Shown: positions 11,221 through 20,077 of the stretch, in pieces
Layout of the letters: each line of letters begins with the position of its first letter
Numbering within the stretch: the stretch's first letter is position 1
Source of the DNA: Brevundimonas sp.
Lineage (GTDB): Bacteria > Pseudomonadota > Alphaproteobacteria > Caulobacterales > Caulobacteraceae
Length of the DNA stretch: 64,000 bases
Reading direction: 5' to 3'
NCBI RefSeq assembly: GCF_016742135.1
Contig: NZ_JACVCG010000003.1
Span: forward strand, 310,001-374,000
Notes under the pieces: model-generated
Databases searched by the model: none
What the model saw: the letters and a program-made list of their open reading frames with translations, nothing else
What the model was told of the DNA's origin: nothing
Made by a program: the position numbers and the translations under genes

Positions 11221-13083
11221 ATGAGACCTCTGATGACGACGGCATCGCTTGCGGTGCTGTGCCTGTGCGTGAGCACACCCGCCCTTGCCCATGTGCCCGA
11301 CCCCGGCGACCCCGGCGATCCCGGCGATCCGATCCGGCTGGAGGAGGTGATCGTCACCGCCACCCGCCTGCCCCGGCCGGTCACCGAGACCCCCGGTGCC
11401 CGCGTGTTCACCGAGGCGGATATCGAGGCGCGCGGCGCGATCTTTGCCGCCGACCTGCTGGCCGAGGTGCCGGGCGCGGCGCTGGCCCGCACCGGACCGT
11501 TCGGCGGCCTGACCCAGCTGCGTCTGCGCGGGGCCAGCCCCGGCAAGACCCTGGTGCTGATCGACGGCGTGCCGGTCAATGATCCGGCCGAGATCAACGG
11601 GGCCTATGACTTCTCCAGCCTCAGCCTTGCGGACATTGCGCAGATGGAGGTCCTGTCGGGCCCCCAGTCCTCGCTGTGGGGCTCGGATGCCATCGGTGGG
11701 GTCGTGGCCCTGACCACGCGCGAGACCAGCGGCTTCCGCGCGGATCTCGAGGCAGGCTCCCTGAACACCCGGCGCGGCGCGCTGTCCGTGGGCCGGGCCG
11801 GAGAGCGGGGGGCGCTGGGGCTCAGCGTCGCCGGCTTCCGCACCGACGGGGTCTCGGCCGCCGCCGCCGGCACCGAGGATGACGGGTTTGAGACCCTGAC
11901 GGCGGGCCTCAAGGGCCGGATCATCCCGCGCGCCGGAGTCGAGCTGGACGGCGGCCTGCGCTGGACCAGGAGCCGCGTCGCGATCGACGGCTATCCCGCC
12001 CCCGCCTTTGTGCTGGGCGACACCGACGATGTGTCGAAAAGCGAGAGCTGGTCGGGTCATGGGCGGCTGAGCGTCCAGACCGGCGGGGTGCACCACCGCC
12101 TGACGCTGGCCGCCTCGGATATCGAGCGCGAGACCCGGTCGGCCTATTCAAACCGGTTCGACGCTGACCGCCAGGTCTGGCGCTGGGACATGGACGGCAC
12201 GGGCGGCGAGGGCCGCCTCAGCTGGGCCGCAGGGCTGGAGCGTCGCACCGAATCCGCCAATCTCGACAGCGGCCTGTCCGATGATCTGGGCACCAGTTCC
12301 GTCTACGGCACCGTCCTGGTCCCCCTGACCTCGCGGGTGACGGTCGGCGCGGCGCTTCGCCATGACGACACCGATGACTTCGGCACCGCGACCACGGGCC
12401 GGCTGACCGCCCATGTCGATCTCGGCGCAGGGTTCGGCCTGTCCGGCGCCGTCGGCACGGGGTTCAAGGCTCCGACCGTCAGCCAGTCGGTCTGTGACTT
12501 CTGCTTCTCCGCCGATCCCTTCCCGACCCTGCGGCCCGAACACGCCGAGGGGGCCGAGCTGGCGCTGGGCTGGCAGAGCCCCGGGGGCGGCCTCACCGGG
12601 CGGGTGACAGTCTATCGCCTGACGATCGAGGACCAGATCATCTACCGCTTCGACCCGCTGACCTTCGACAGCGTCTATATCAATCTGGACCGCACCAGGA
12701 CCGATGGTGTCGAACTGGAGAGCCAGCTCGTGCTGGGGGCCGGGTTTGATCTCAGCCTCGGCTATGCCTGGACGGATGCCCGCGACGAGAGCGACGGATC
12801 CCCCCTGCTGCGGGTGCCCAAGCACTCCGGCACGGTCGGTCTCGGCTACAGCGGCAAGCGGCTGAGCGGACGCCTGACTGTCCGGGCCGAGGGCGACATG
12901 CCGGACTCAGGCGGCACGCGTGAGGGCTTTGTCACCGCCGATCTGCACCTCGGCTACACCCTGACGGATCAGGTCGAGCTGACCGCCCGGGTCGACAATC
13001 TGTCAGACGAACGCTGGCAGTCATTGCTGGGCTATGGCGAGCCGGGGCGCACCGTCGCCCTGGGCGTCAGGCTGCGCTACTGA
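11221..13083 (+). CDS. btuB: TonB-dependent vitamin B12 receptor (BtuB-type)
   Basis: Outer-membrane beta-barrel receptor that imports cobalamin using TonB energy. The product is 620 residues, close to E. coli BtuB (614). A signal peptide occupies residues 1-23 (cleavage TPALA-H). A short DPGDPGDPGDP repeat follows, then the TonB-box-like EEVIVTATRLPRP. The plug domain includes LRLRGASPGKTLVLIDGVP and EVLSGPQSSLWGSDAIGGVV. The barrel ends in VALGVRLRY with a C-terminal aromatic residue as expected for outer-membrane insertion. The specificity call rests on the upstream cobalamin riboswitch. The 3' end overlaps the convergent aldo/keto-reductase-like gene by 17 bases. Confidence 0.94.
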   Translation: MRPLMTTASLAVLCLCVSTPALAHVPDPGDPGDPGDPIRLEEVIVTATRLPRPVTETPGARVFTEADIEARGAIFAADLLAEVPGAALARTGPFGGLTQLRLRGASPGKTLVLIDGVPVNDPAEINGAYDFSSLSLADIAQMEVLSGPQSSLWGSDAIGGVVALTTRETSGFRADLEAGSLNTRRGALSVGRAGERGALGLSVAGFRTDGVSAAAAGTEDDGFETLTAGLKGRIIPRAGVELDGGLRWTRSRVAIDGYPAPAFVLGDTDDVSKSESWSGHGRLSVQTGGVHHRLTLAASDIERETRSAYSNRFDADRQVWRWDMDGTGGEGRLSWAAGLERRTESANLDSGLSDDLGTSSVYGTVLVPLTSRVTVGAALRHDDTDDFGTATTGRLTAHVDLGAGFGLSGAVGTGFKAPTVSQSVCDFCFSADPFPTLRPEHAEGAELALGWQSPGGGLTGRVTVYRLTIEDQIIYRFDPLTFDSVYINLDRTRTDGVELESQLVLGAGFDLSLGYAWTDARDESDGSPLLRVPKHSGTVGLGYSGKRLSGRLTVRAEGDMPDSGGTREGFVTADLHLGYTLTDQVELTARVDNLSDERWQSLLGYGEPGRTVALGVRLRY

Positions 13084-13996
13084 CGCCGGAAAAGGCGGCG
13101 GCCGTATCGCCGGTCGCCGCCAGCCGTCCGCCCTGGTCGAACGTCGTCCAGTCCAGGGTGGGGCGGGGCGCATTGACGGCCGCCAGCAAGGCGCGGGTTT
13201 CGGCCGCCGAAGTGACACAGGCCAGAAGGCTCGAGCCCTCGGCCATGCCGGTCAGGCTGTCGGCGGCATAGGCCAGCGCCGCCTGCATGGGGTCCAGACG
13301 CGCCTCGGCCAGACGTCTGCGAAGGCGTGACAACAACACGATGTCGGCGGCCGAGGCCCCGATCATTTCGTCGGATCCGGAAAACAGCAGGCCATTGGCC
13401 AGCACCGAGGCCAGCTGCACCGCCACACCCTGTTCGGCGAGCGCCGCCAGCACCCCGTCGCGACGCGCGCGCTGGTCCAGAATATTGAGCGGCAGCTGGA
13501 TCAGATCGGGCTGGAACCGCCGGGCCACCAGCACCGGGCTGTCCTCCAGCCGGGTGCGAATGCCGATGCGCCGGAACAGGCCACGATCCTTCAGGGCGAT
13601 CAGACGCTCCCACAGGGTCCGGCCCTCGGCTCCGGCCAGATCGCGAACGTCCCGCACCAGCAGCACATCGCCGCGCGGCAGGCCCAGACGCTCCAGCGAC
13701 CGACGGGCCCGGGCCTCGATCCGGTCGGGGCCTTCTCCGGCGTCCAGCGTGGTCACCGATACCTGAAACGGGGAGGGGAAGGGCCAGGCCTGGCACAGGC
13801 TGCGCTCGTCATCGCCCTCCGGCCGCGTCAGAATCCGGCGAATGCCCCCGTCGGCGGCGGTCTGCAGCAACTGGGCCAGACCGGCCTCGCGCGACAACGC
13901 CCCACCCACAGCGCTGCCCACGGCCTCGCGCGGGGGGGCGGGAACCACGGCGAGCGCCAGCTGGGCGGCGGGAAGGGCGGACATTTCTGAACTCAC
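13067..13996 (-). CDS. Aldo/keto reductase-like protein, catalytic tetrad not recognisable
   Basis: A 309-residue protein that resembles aldo/keto reductases in its middle part: RRSLERLGLPRGDVLLV, then RTLWERLIALKDRGLFRRIGI, DLIQLPLNILDQRA and EQGVAVQLASVLANGLLF follow the barrel order of the family. The usual Asp-Tyr-Lys-His tetrad is not visible: where the family has FDTADxYG the sequence reads GIRRILTRPEGDDE, the lysine strand reads VSVTTLD, and the histidine strand reads LLVRDV. It may therefore be a pseudoenzyme or a remote branch with another activity. Start codon choice between ATG 13996 and ATG 13984 is open. Downstream it overlaps the btuB end. Confidence 0.75.
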   Translation of the reverse strand: MSSEMSALPAAQLALAVVPAPPREAVGSAVGGALSREAGLAQLLQTAADGGIRRILTRPEGDDERSLCQAWPFPSPFQVSVTTLDAGEGPDRIEARARRSLERLGLPRGDVLLVRDVRDLAGAEGRTLWERLIALKDRGLFRRIGIRTRLEDSPVLVARRFQPDLIQLPLNILDQRARRDGVLAALAEQGVAVQLASVLANGLLFSGSDEMIGASAADIVLLSRLRRRLAEARLDPMQAALAYAADSLTGMAEGSSLLACVTSAAETRALLAAVNAPRPTLDWTTFDQGGRLAATGDTAAAFSGVSSAA

Positions 13997-14073
13997 CGGA
14001 CGATCCTGACGCCCAATGCTTAAGGTCGCCTCACCGAGAGTTTGCCAGAACCTTACCTCACGGTGTTTTCCGG

Positions 14074-14706
14074 TCAGTCAGCGTCCGGCTGGCGGTCCGG
14101 ATGGGCGGCGATGAAGGCGGGGTGTCCGGCGGCTACCGTCTCGATCGCCAGCAGGCGCGGAAAGGCCTCCAGCGGCACATTGAACCGGCGCGCCGAATAG
14201 ATCTGCGGGATCAGATAGCAGTCGGCCAGACCGGGCGTGTCGCCAAAGCTCCAGCCCCGCCCGTGCCGCTCCACCAGTGTCTCCAGGGCCTCAAAGCCCG
14301 CCGCGATCCAGCGCCCGGCCCAGGCATCCACCGCCGTCTGGTCCGCCTCGAACTGGCTGCGCAGGGCCTTCAGCACCCTCAGATTATTGAGCGGGTGAAT
14401 GTCGCAGCCGATGATGGCCGCCATGGCGCGCACCGTTGCCCGGTCCTGGGCCGTGTCCGGCAGCAGCGGTGGCCGGGGGTGGCGCTCTTCCAGCCATTCC
14501 AGAATGGCCGGGCTCTGGGTCAGCACGCCCCCGGTCGTTTCCAGCGCCGGGACCAGCCCCTGCGGGTTCAGCGCCAGATAGGCGTCTGACGTCTGCGCCC
14601 CCGTTCGCAGGTCGATGCCGCGCGTCTCATAGCTGAGCCCCTTGAGGTTCAGGGCAATGCGGGTCCGGTAGCTGGTGCCCGACCGGAAATAGCCATGCAG
14701 GATCAT
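14074..14706 (-). CDS. maiA: Maleylacetoacetate isomerase (zeta-class glutathione transferase)
   Basis: Glutathione-dependent cis-trans isomerase that turns maleylacetoacetate (or maleylpyruvate) into the fumaryl form in aromatic amino acid or gentisate breakdown. The 210-residue length fits. The zeta-class motif appears as SGTSYRTRIALNLKG at about residues 8-22, followed by NPQGLVPALE and SPAILEWLEERHP in the thioredoxin-like domain. The C-terminal helical domain has AMAAIIGCDIHPLNNLRVL and LADCYLIPQIYSARRFNV, both typical of MaiA. It starts 7 bases after the FAH-family gene, and the two enzymes catalyse consecutive steps, so they form an operon. Confidence 0.93.
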   Translation of the reverse strand: MILHGYFRSGTSYRTRIALNLKGLSYETRGIDLRTGAQTSDAYLALNPQGLVPALETTGGVLTQSPAILEWLEERHPRPPLLPDTAQDRATVRAMAAIIGCDIHPLNNLRVLKALRSQFEADQTAVDAWAGRWIAAGFEALETLVERHGRGWSFGDTPGLADCYLIPQIYSARRFNVPLEAFPRLLAIETVAAGHPAFIAAHPDRQPDAD

Positions 14707-14713
14707 GAAAACC

Positions 14714-15379
14714 TCAGCTCCGGGGCGGCCCCAGGATGAAGGACAGGGGCGAAAGGCCTTCTATCACAGCCTCGACGCCGTCGCCGGTCTGAACCGGCCC
14801 GACCCCGGCCGGCGTGCCGGTAAAGATCAGGTCGCCCGGGCCGAGATCCCACAGGCGCGCGGCCTGTTCCACGATCTCATGGGGCGCCCAGATCATGTCG
14901 GACAGGCGCGCCGATTGCCTCTGCTCACCATTGACGGCCAGCCGGATGGCCGAGGACGGCTCCGGCCCGGACCCGAGGGTCAGGGCCCCGCACGGCGCTG
15001 ACTGATCAAATCCCTTGGCGGCATCCCAGGGGCGGCCCTTCGCCTTGGCCTCGGCCTGCAGATCGCGACGGGTCAGGTCGCATCCGACCGCCCAGCCCAG
15101 GATTTCGGCCCCCTCGCCGAGCGCCAGCACCAGCTCGACCTCATGGTGGAGGTTTCCGGTCAGGGAGGGAAAGGCCGGGTCGTCCCCGTCGGTCACCAGC
15201 GCCATGGCCGGCTTGGAGAAGAAGAAGGGGGCTGGACGGGCCGGATCGGCCCCCATCTCGCGCGCATGATCGGCATAGTTCTGGCCCACGCACAGTATGC
15301 GGCGCACGCCATAGCGGCGGCGCTCGCCGACAACCGGCAAGGACGGGATCTCGGGCGGAGGGATCAGCCACTGGGTCAT
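14714..15379 (-). CDS. Fumarylacetoacetate/fumarylpyruvate hydrolase family protein
   Basis: A 221-residue FAH-family hydrolase. The ATG at 15379 (MTQWLIPPPE) is preferred because residues coded further upstream do not resemble the family. RRILCVGQNYADHAREMG begins the FAH core; HHEVELVLALG supplies the metal-binding Glu-x-Glu pair and GCDLTRRDLQ the aspartate region; FTGTPAGVGP is the family signature near the C-terminus. The small size matches fumarylpyruvate hydrolase and related enzymes more than the 420-residue eukaryotic-type FAH. With maiA directly downstream, a role in the last steps of homogentisate or gentisate breakdown is likely. Confidence 0.88.
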   Translation of the reverse strand: MTQWLIPPPEIPSLPVVGERRRYGVRRILCVGQNYADHAREMGADPARPAPFFFSKPAMALVTDGDDPAFPSLTGNLHHEVELVLALGEGAEILGWAVGCDLTRRDLQAEAKAKGRPWDAAKGFDQSAPCGALTLGSGPEPSSAIRLAVNGEQRQSARLSDMIWAPHEIVEQAARLWDLGPGDLIFTGTPAGVGPVQTGDGVEAVIEGLSPLSFILGPPRS

Positions 15380-15534
15380 GACGTCACGCTTAGGCCCGCG
15401 GTCTGACCTCCGCAACGCGTTTGAGCCCCCACATGACCCCGTTTCATGCTGCAATGCGGGAACCCGCTGGCGTCGGTGGCGTTGCCTCCTTATATCTCAT
15501 ACTATCGTCAAGCTTACAGACCGGGAGCGTCACC

Positions 15535-15879
15535 ATGGCCACCACCAAGGCTCGCGAAGACATCAAGAACGACCTGAAAACCCTCAAGGAAGACCTCAAG
15601 GTGGGGGCCCGCGAGGAAGGCGAGCGCCTGCGCGCGCGCGCCGAGGCCGCCGAGGCCCGTCTGCGCGAAAAGGCCGACGAGGTCCGCACCCAGGCCGAGG
15701 CCTATTATGAGCAGGCCCGCGTGCGCGGCCGCGAATATTATGACGATGCCGCCGAGCGCTTCGACGAGGCCCAGCGCTATCTGGTCGAGCGGGTGCAGGA
15801 ACGCCCGATGCAGTCGACCGGCATCGCCCTTGGGATCGGCGTCGTGATCGGCATGCTCATCGCCGGTCGCCGCCACTGA
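15535..15879 (+). CDS. DUF883-type membrane-anchored protein (ElaB/YqjD-like)
   Basis: A 114-residue protein. Residues 1-85 are highly charged and helical with heptad-like spacing (AREDIKNDLKTLKEDLKVG, then many Ala/Glu/Arg), and residues 92-110 form one hydrophobic segment (GIALGIGVVIGMLIAG) ending in GRRH. That layout is the DUF883 family, whose E. coli members ElaB and YqjD are inner-membrane proteins that bind stationary-phase ribosomes. I chose ATG 15535 over an upstream frame start because of family length. The stop codon overlaps the next ATG by one base (TGATG), so the following membrane protein is probably coexpressed. Confidence 0.85.
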   Translation: MATTKAREDIKNDLKTLKEDLKVGAREEGERLRARAEAAEARLREKADEVRTQAEAYYEQARVRGREYYDDAAERFDEAQRYLVERVQERPMQSTGIALGIGVVIGMLIAGRRH

Positions 15880-16274
15880 TGCTGGGACGCGGACTCGTCA
15901 AAAAGGCCGTCGCCGTCGCGGTGGCGGCCGCCGCCGCCTTCGTTGCCGTGCTGTGTTTCGGGGCAGTGGTGTTCTTTGCCCTGTCCCTCGTCATCGTGCC
16001 GCTGGCCGCGGCCGCCGTGACATTCCTGCTGTTCGCCCTGGCGGCCCTGGCCGTGGTCATGGTCTTCCTGAAGAAGGCCGATGTCGTCGATGAGGATGAC
16101 GGCTCGCTCAGCGACGGGCTGGCGGGCCGTGCCTTCCAGCTGTTCCGCAACCGCCCCATCCTGGCCTCGGTCGCGACCCTGGCGGGCGGATTCATCTTCC
16201 TGCGCAATCCGGCGCTGGCCACCATGGTGGCGGCGGCCTTCACGGAAAAGAGCCGCACTTCGCGTCACCGCTGA
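15879..16274 (+). CDS. Small integral membrane protein next to the DUF883 gene
   Basis: A 131-residue protein without a family I can name with confidence; it is reminiscent of phage-holin-superfamily proteins that accompany DUF883 genes. Two adjoining hydrophobic segments lie at about residues 8-35 and 38-64 (rich in Ala, Val, Leu, Phe), then an acidic stretch KKADVVDEDDGSLSD, and a third weakly hydrophobic region RPILASVATLAGGFIFLRNP. Start and upstream stop overlap by one base, showing coupling to the DUF883 gene. The gene ends tail to tail with the heparinase-like gene, 9 bases apart. Confidence 0.78.
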   Translation: MLGRGLVKKAVAVAVAAAAAFVAVLCFGAVVFFALSLVIVPLAAAAVTFLLFALAALAVVMVFLKKADVVDEDDGSLSDGLAGRAFQLFRNRPILASVATLAGGFIFLRNPALATMVAAAFTEKSRTSRHR

Positions 16275-16283
16275 GGTCGCGCC

Positions 16284-18128
16284 CTAATCGACCACAGGAT
16301 CGCCAGACGCGCCCGCAGGGTTCAACTTCCAGCGGATGCGCGTTTCGGCGTCCGTGCGGGCCGAGCCCCGCACCACGATCTGCAGCGCACGTCGCGTCTG
16401 GCCGTCGACGCTGTGCACCGAGGGCTCGATCGCCACGTCCGGCCCGTCCGTGCGGAACCACCAGCCCCGGCCGGAATGGCCGCGCAACAGTATCGAGCGG
16501 CGGTCCCGCGCCAAGGACGCCTGCACGCCGGGCTCCAGCTGAAACCGGACGGCATAGGGGGCGGCCAGCACCGGCGGCGGACTGGGCGCATGGTCGGCCG
16601 GAAACAGCCGCTCCTCGGCGCGCAACTCGTCCAGCCGTTGATCCAGATACAGGCGGCGCTGGTGAGCGAGGCCCGTCAGCGGCGCCCAGCCGTCGTGCTG
16701 GGCTTCCAGCCACAGGGCCCCGTCCCCCTGCCGCGCCTCGTGGCGCACCCCATAGGGCCGGGTCAGCAGACGCGGCCCCAGTAGCTCCGCCTGCCAGCCT
16801 CCCAGAGGCTCACCCAGCGAGGTCTCGCTGAGCGTCAGGGTCGAATGACCGGGCGTCAGCCTCAGTCCCTGGCGTTCATGGGCGCGCGGCGTCCAGCCAC
16901 AGCCGGTGATCAGACGGTCCCGCCCACAGACGATCTCCAGCGCCAGCGGCTGGGCGCATGCCGCCTCGGTCCAGGCCCCGCGCGGCGGCGCCTCGACGTC
17001 GATCATGAGGCTGAGAAGCGGACTGCGCATCCGGGCCAGCCCCCCAACCGGCGGCTGCGTCTGGGCGGCGGCGCCGTCGGGGATCGGCTCCAGTCCCGCG
17101 GCCGCGAGGGCGGCGGACACCCGCGCGGGGGTCGAAACCCCGCCCCCGTGGACCCCCGGCAGACGCCCGTCGGGCATCGTCAGCGACCGGGTCGCGACCG
17201 CCAGTTTCTGAAGCGCGGCGTCCACACCCTCCGGCACCGGCTCGGACAATTGCGCCAGCCCGTCCTTGAGCATCAGGAGATCGAACAACAGCTCCAGCCC
17301 CGCCTCGGGGCTTCGGGACATGTGCGCCCCGTCGGGACGCAGCGTGCGCGGCAGGGCCCGGGACAGCCGCTTCAGACCCCGTTTGCGCAGGCGCGCGCCC
17401 GACGGACCGGCCAGGGCGCATCCGGTGACCGCGACAGCCACGGCCCGTGTGGCCGCCCCCGCCGCCGGTCCCGGCGGGCGCAACAGCTGGCGAGCCTGCC
17501 GGGCGACCAGAACGGCCAGCTGGCCCCGCTGCGGGTCGTCGGCCACGGCCCCCATGCGCCTGAGGGCCGGCGCCAGATGCAGCAGCCGCCGGGCCATCCG
17601 GTCCGGGTCCCAGGCAAAGGGGGCCCACCGGTGAAACACCCGACCCCAGCCCAGCGTCAGCCGCAGCGCCTCGCGCGCGCCGGCCTCACCCTCCTGCATC
17701 AGGGCGGGCAGCCAGTCGAAACCGTGCAGGGCCTCGGCAAAGCCGCGCGACGGACTGGGCCGATCCCAGGGATCCAGAGGGGCGGGCACATCCAGACTGA
17801 TCCCCGCCAGGGTGAAGCGCCCCTGCAGGATGGGCTTGCCGGCCCCGGGGGCCTCGAGTGGCCGAAAGTCCCGGGGCGTGGCGGCAAAGGCGGACGGTTT
17901 CAGCCCCCACGGCCTGCCTTTCAGGGTCTGGCCGTAGCCGGGCAGGCCGTACAGCTCGATCCAGATCTGGCGGGTCATCAGGCGACCCATCACCAGCGGC
18001 CACACCCGCACCCCGGGCCGCGCGCCGGATGGCCTGACCGGTGTGCGGGGCGGGGCACCCCGCAGGCCGGGAATCTGGCCTTCGGGGACCGAGGCCTCGG
18101 GTTTGGCGAACGGGCCGATCCCCGCCAT
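16284..18128 (-). CDS. Heparinase II/III family protein
   Basis: A 614-residue protein of the bacterial heparinase II/III-like group: an alpha-helical N-terminal half followed by a beta-rich C-terminal half. Segments such as WIELYGLPGYGQTLKGRP, FDWLPAL, PDGAHMSRSPEAGLELLFDLLMLKD and MPDGRLPGVHGGG are characteristic of this group, which is found beside cell-envelope genes in many Alphaproteobacteria. No signal peptide is evident from the chosen ATG. The start overlaps the rpe stop by one base (TGATG). Known relatives cleave uronic-acid polysaccharides by beta-elimination, but the substrate of this group is not established, so lyase activity is inference. Confidence 0.85.
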   Translation of the reverse strand: MAGIGPFAKPEASVPEGQIPGLRGAPPRTPVRPSGARPGVRVWPLVMGRLMTRQIWIELYGLPGYGQTLKGRPWGLKPSAFAATPRDFRPLEAPGAGKPILQGRFTLAGISLDVPAPLDPWDRPSPSRGFAEALHGFDWLPALMQEGEAGAREALRLTLGWGRVFHRWAPFAWDPDRMARRLLHLAPALRRMGAVADDPQRGQLAVLVARQARQLLRPPGPAAGAATRAVAVAVTGCALAGPSGARLRKRGLKRLSRALPRTLRPDGAHMSRSPEAGLELLFDLLMLKDGLAQLSEPVPEGVDAALQKLAVATRSLTMPDGRLPGVHGGGVSTPARVSAALAAAGLEPIPDGAAAQTQPPVGGLARMRSPLLSLMIDVEAPPRGAWTEAACAQPLALEIVCGRDRLITGCGWTPRAHERQGLRLTPGHSTLTLSETSLGEPLGGWQAELLGPRLLTRPYGVRHEARQGDGALWLEAQHDGWAPLTGLAHQRRLYLDQRLDELRAEERLFPADHAPSPPPVLAAPYAVRFQLEPGVQASLARDRRSILLRGHSGRGWWFRTDGPDVAIEPSVHSVDGQTRRALQIVVRGSARTDAETRIRWKLNPAGASGDPVVD

Positions 18129-18787
18129 CAGCGACCCTTCAGCGCGGCGATATTGTCGGCATAGGCGGACGGCCCACCTCGAAACACGGCCGTGCCCGCC
18201 ACCAGGGCATCGGCCCCGGCCGCCACACAATCGGCGGCGTTGTCAGCCGTCACCCCGCCATCGACCTGCAGGGTCGCCTTCGATCCGGCGGCATCCAGCC
18301 GCTGGCGGACCCGCGCGATCTTGTCTAGCGCGGCCGGGATGAATTTCTGGCCGCCAAAGCCGGGATTGACCGACATGATCAGCACCAGATCGACCAGATC
18401 CATGACCTCGTCGAGGATGGCGACGGGCGTGCCCGGGTTCAGCACCACCCCCGCCCGGGCTCCCAGATCCCGGATGCGTCCGAGAGTCCGGTGCAGATGC
18501 GGTCCGGATTCCGGGTGAACACTCAACACATCGGCCCCGGCGTGGCGATAGGCTTCCAGCCAGGGATCGACCGGGGCCACCATCAGATGCACGTCGAACG
18601 GCAGGCGGGTGTGGGGGCGGAGCGCCTTCACCACATCCGGGCCAATCGTCAGATTGGGCACGAAATGGCCGTCCATGACATCGACATGCACCCAATCGGC
18701 CCCGGCGGCCTCAAGGGCGGCGACCTCTTCGCCCAGCCGGGCAAAGTCTGAGGCCAGTATGGATGGACAGATCAGCGGCGCGCTCAT
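18128..18787 (-). CDS. rpe: Ribulose-phosphate 3-epimerase
   Basis: Interconverts ribulose 5-phosphate and xylulose 5-phosphate in the pentose phosphate pathway (cytosol). The product has 219 residues, a normal length. TIM-barrel signatures are all present: ICPSILASDFARLGEEV, WVHVDVMDGHFVPNLTIGP (catalytic Asp and metal site), FDVHLMV, LIMSVNPGFGGQKFI and the phosphate-binding LQVDGGVTADNA. The downstream gene, heparinase-like, overlaps the stop by one base and is probably cotranslated. The upstream 60 bases separate it from the pentapeptide-repeat genes. Confidence 0.97.
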   Translation of the reverse strand: MSAPLICPSILASDFARLGEEVAALEAAGADWVHVDVMDGHFVPNLTIGPDVVKALRPHTRLPFDVHLMVAPVDPWLEAYRHAGADVLSVHPESGPHLHRTLGRIRDLGARAGVVLNPGTPVAILDEVMDLVDLVLIMSVNPGFGGQKFIPAALDKIARVRQRLDAAGSKATLQVDGGVTADNAADCVAAGADALVAGTAVFRGGPSAYADNIAALKGR

Positions 18788-18847
18788 GGCCCCGGGATAG
18801 GCCGCCCCCCTCTCCGGAGCAAGACCCCGGGCATGACCTGCGGCGCT

Positions 18848-20077
18848 TCAGGCGGCGGCGCGGCGGGTCGCCAGGCTGGCGCGCTGGATGTCGCTCAGCA
18901 CGGCATCCTCCATGCGGGCCCCGGTCAGATCGGCCCGGTCCATCACGGCCCCGGTGAAATCGGTCGCCACCAGACGGGCGTATCTGAGGCCCGCTTCGCT
19001 CAGGTTGGTCGGCATCGACCGGCCTCCCCCAAGGGGCAGGCTGGACAGAAGGGCCCCGTCCAGATCGGCGTGGCTGAGAAGGACCCGCATCATCCTGGCA
19101 CCGCGCAGATCCGCGCCCCTCAGGTTGCAGCCGCGCAGATCCGCACCTTCCAGATTGGCGCCCTGCAGGGCCATGCCCGACAGATCCATCCCGACCAGAC
19201 AGGCCCCCCTGGCGTTTAGAGCGGGCAGCTTCAGCCCTTTCAGGCGGTCCCCAAGGGGGCGAAGATCCTTGCCGTCGAAATTGGCCGGCGCGCCCAGAAC
19301 CCCGCCGCTTTCGGCCCAGGCATTGGCATCCAGTGCCTGTTCCAGCAGGGCATCGGCCCCGGCGATGGCCTCCAGCGTCGGCTCGCGAAGACAGCCGGTC
19401 ATGTCGGTCCGTTCCATGCGGGCCGTATCCAGGGCGACATGGGTCAGGACCGCCCCGATCATGCGGGCTCCCGACAGATTGGCCCCCCCGATGTCGGCCC
19501 CTTCCATCATGGCCCCCGACAGGTCGGCATCCTTGAGGTTGGCGCGCGTCAGGCGGGTGTCCTTCATGGCGCAATCGGTAAAGTCGACCTTGAAGGCACT
19601 GAAGCCTTCCAGCGTCGCGCCGTTCAGCGTGGCACCGCTGAAGCTTGCCCCGTCGGCATTGCCCTGATGGGTCTCGTGCTTGACCGAGGACAGGCCCTTG
19701 GTCGCGTGCGGGACGGCGATCACCCCTTCGCGGAAATCCGCCTGGGTCAGGTCCGCCCGCGCCAGATCCGCGCCGCGCAGACAGGCGCCCCGCAGATCGG
19801 CCCGCACAAGCTGGGCGCTGCTCAGGTCGGCCTCGCGCATATCGCAGCAAAACAGGACGGCCCGGTTCAGCCGCGCGCCTGACAGACGGGTCCCGCGCAG
19901 CGAACAGCCGGTGAAATCCGCCTCCTCGAGGTTGCGTCCCGTCAGATCCAGCCCGTCCAGCGCCATGAATTTCAGCGCCAGCCGCCGCCCGCCCGCGCGG
20001 CCTTCGACGAAGCGCTCATGGGCCATGATCAGCAGATCGACATCCCCCTGTCCGAGGGCGCGGCGCGTAAAGCTCAT
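18848..20077 (-). CDS. Pentapeptide-repeat protein, second of a tandem pair
   Basis: A 409-residue protein built largely of A(D/N)LxxA-type five-residue repeats, which fold as a right-handed quadrilateral beta helix. The N-terminal 40 residues (up to MALDGLDLTGRNLEEADF) are not repeats and are shared with the gene upstream. Two repeat blocks, about residues 40-225 and 290-400, are separated by a non-repeat insert around GGVLGAPANFDGKDLRPL. No signal peptide or membrane segment is seen. Its ATG overlaps the stop of the upstream paralog by 4 bases. Known pentapeptide proteins include DNA mimics that protect gyrase, but most have no known role, and nothing here points to one. Confidence 0.93.
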   Translation of the reverse strand: MSFTRRALGQGDVDLLIMAHERFVEGRAGGRRLALKFMALDGLDLTGRNLEEADFTGCSLRGTRLSGARLNRAVLFCCDMREADLSSAQLVRADLRGACLRGADLARADLTQADFREGVIAVPHATKGLSSVKHETHQGNADGASFSGATLNGATLEGFSAFKVDFTDCAMKDTRLTRANLKDADLSGAMMEGADIGGANLSGARMIGAVLTHVALDTARMERTDMTGCLREPTLEAIAGADALLEQALDANAWAESGGVLGAPANFDGKDLRPLGDRLKGLKLPALNARGACLVGMDLSGMALQGANLEGADLRGCNLRGADLRGARMMRVLLSHADLDGALLSSLPLGGGRSMPTNLSEAGLRYARLVATDFTGAVMDRADLTGARMEDAVLSDIQRASLATRRAAA

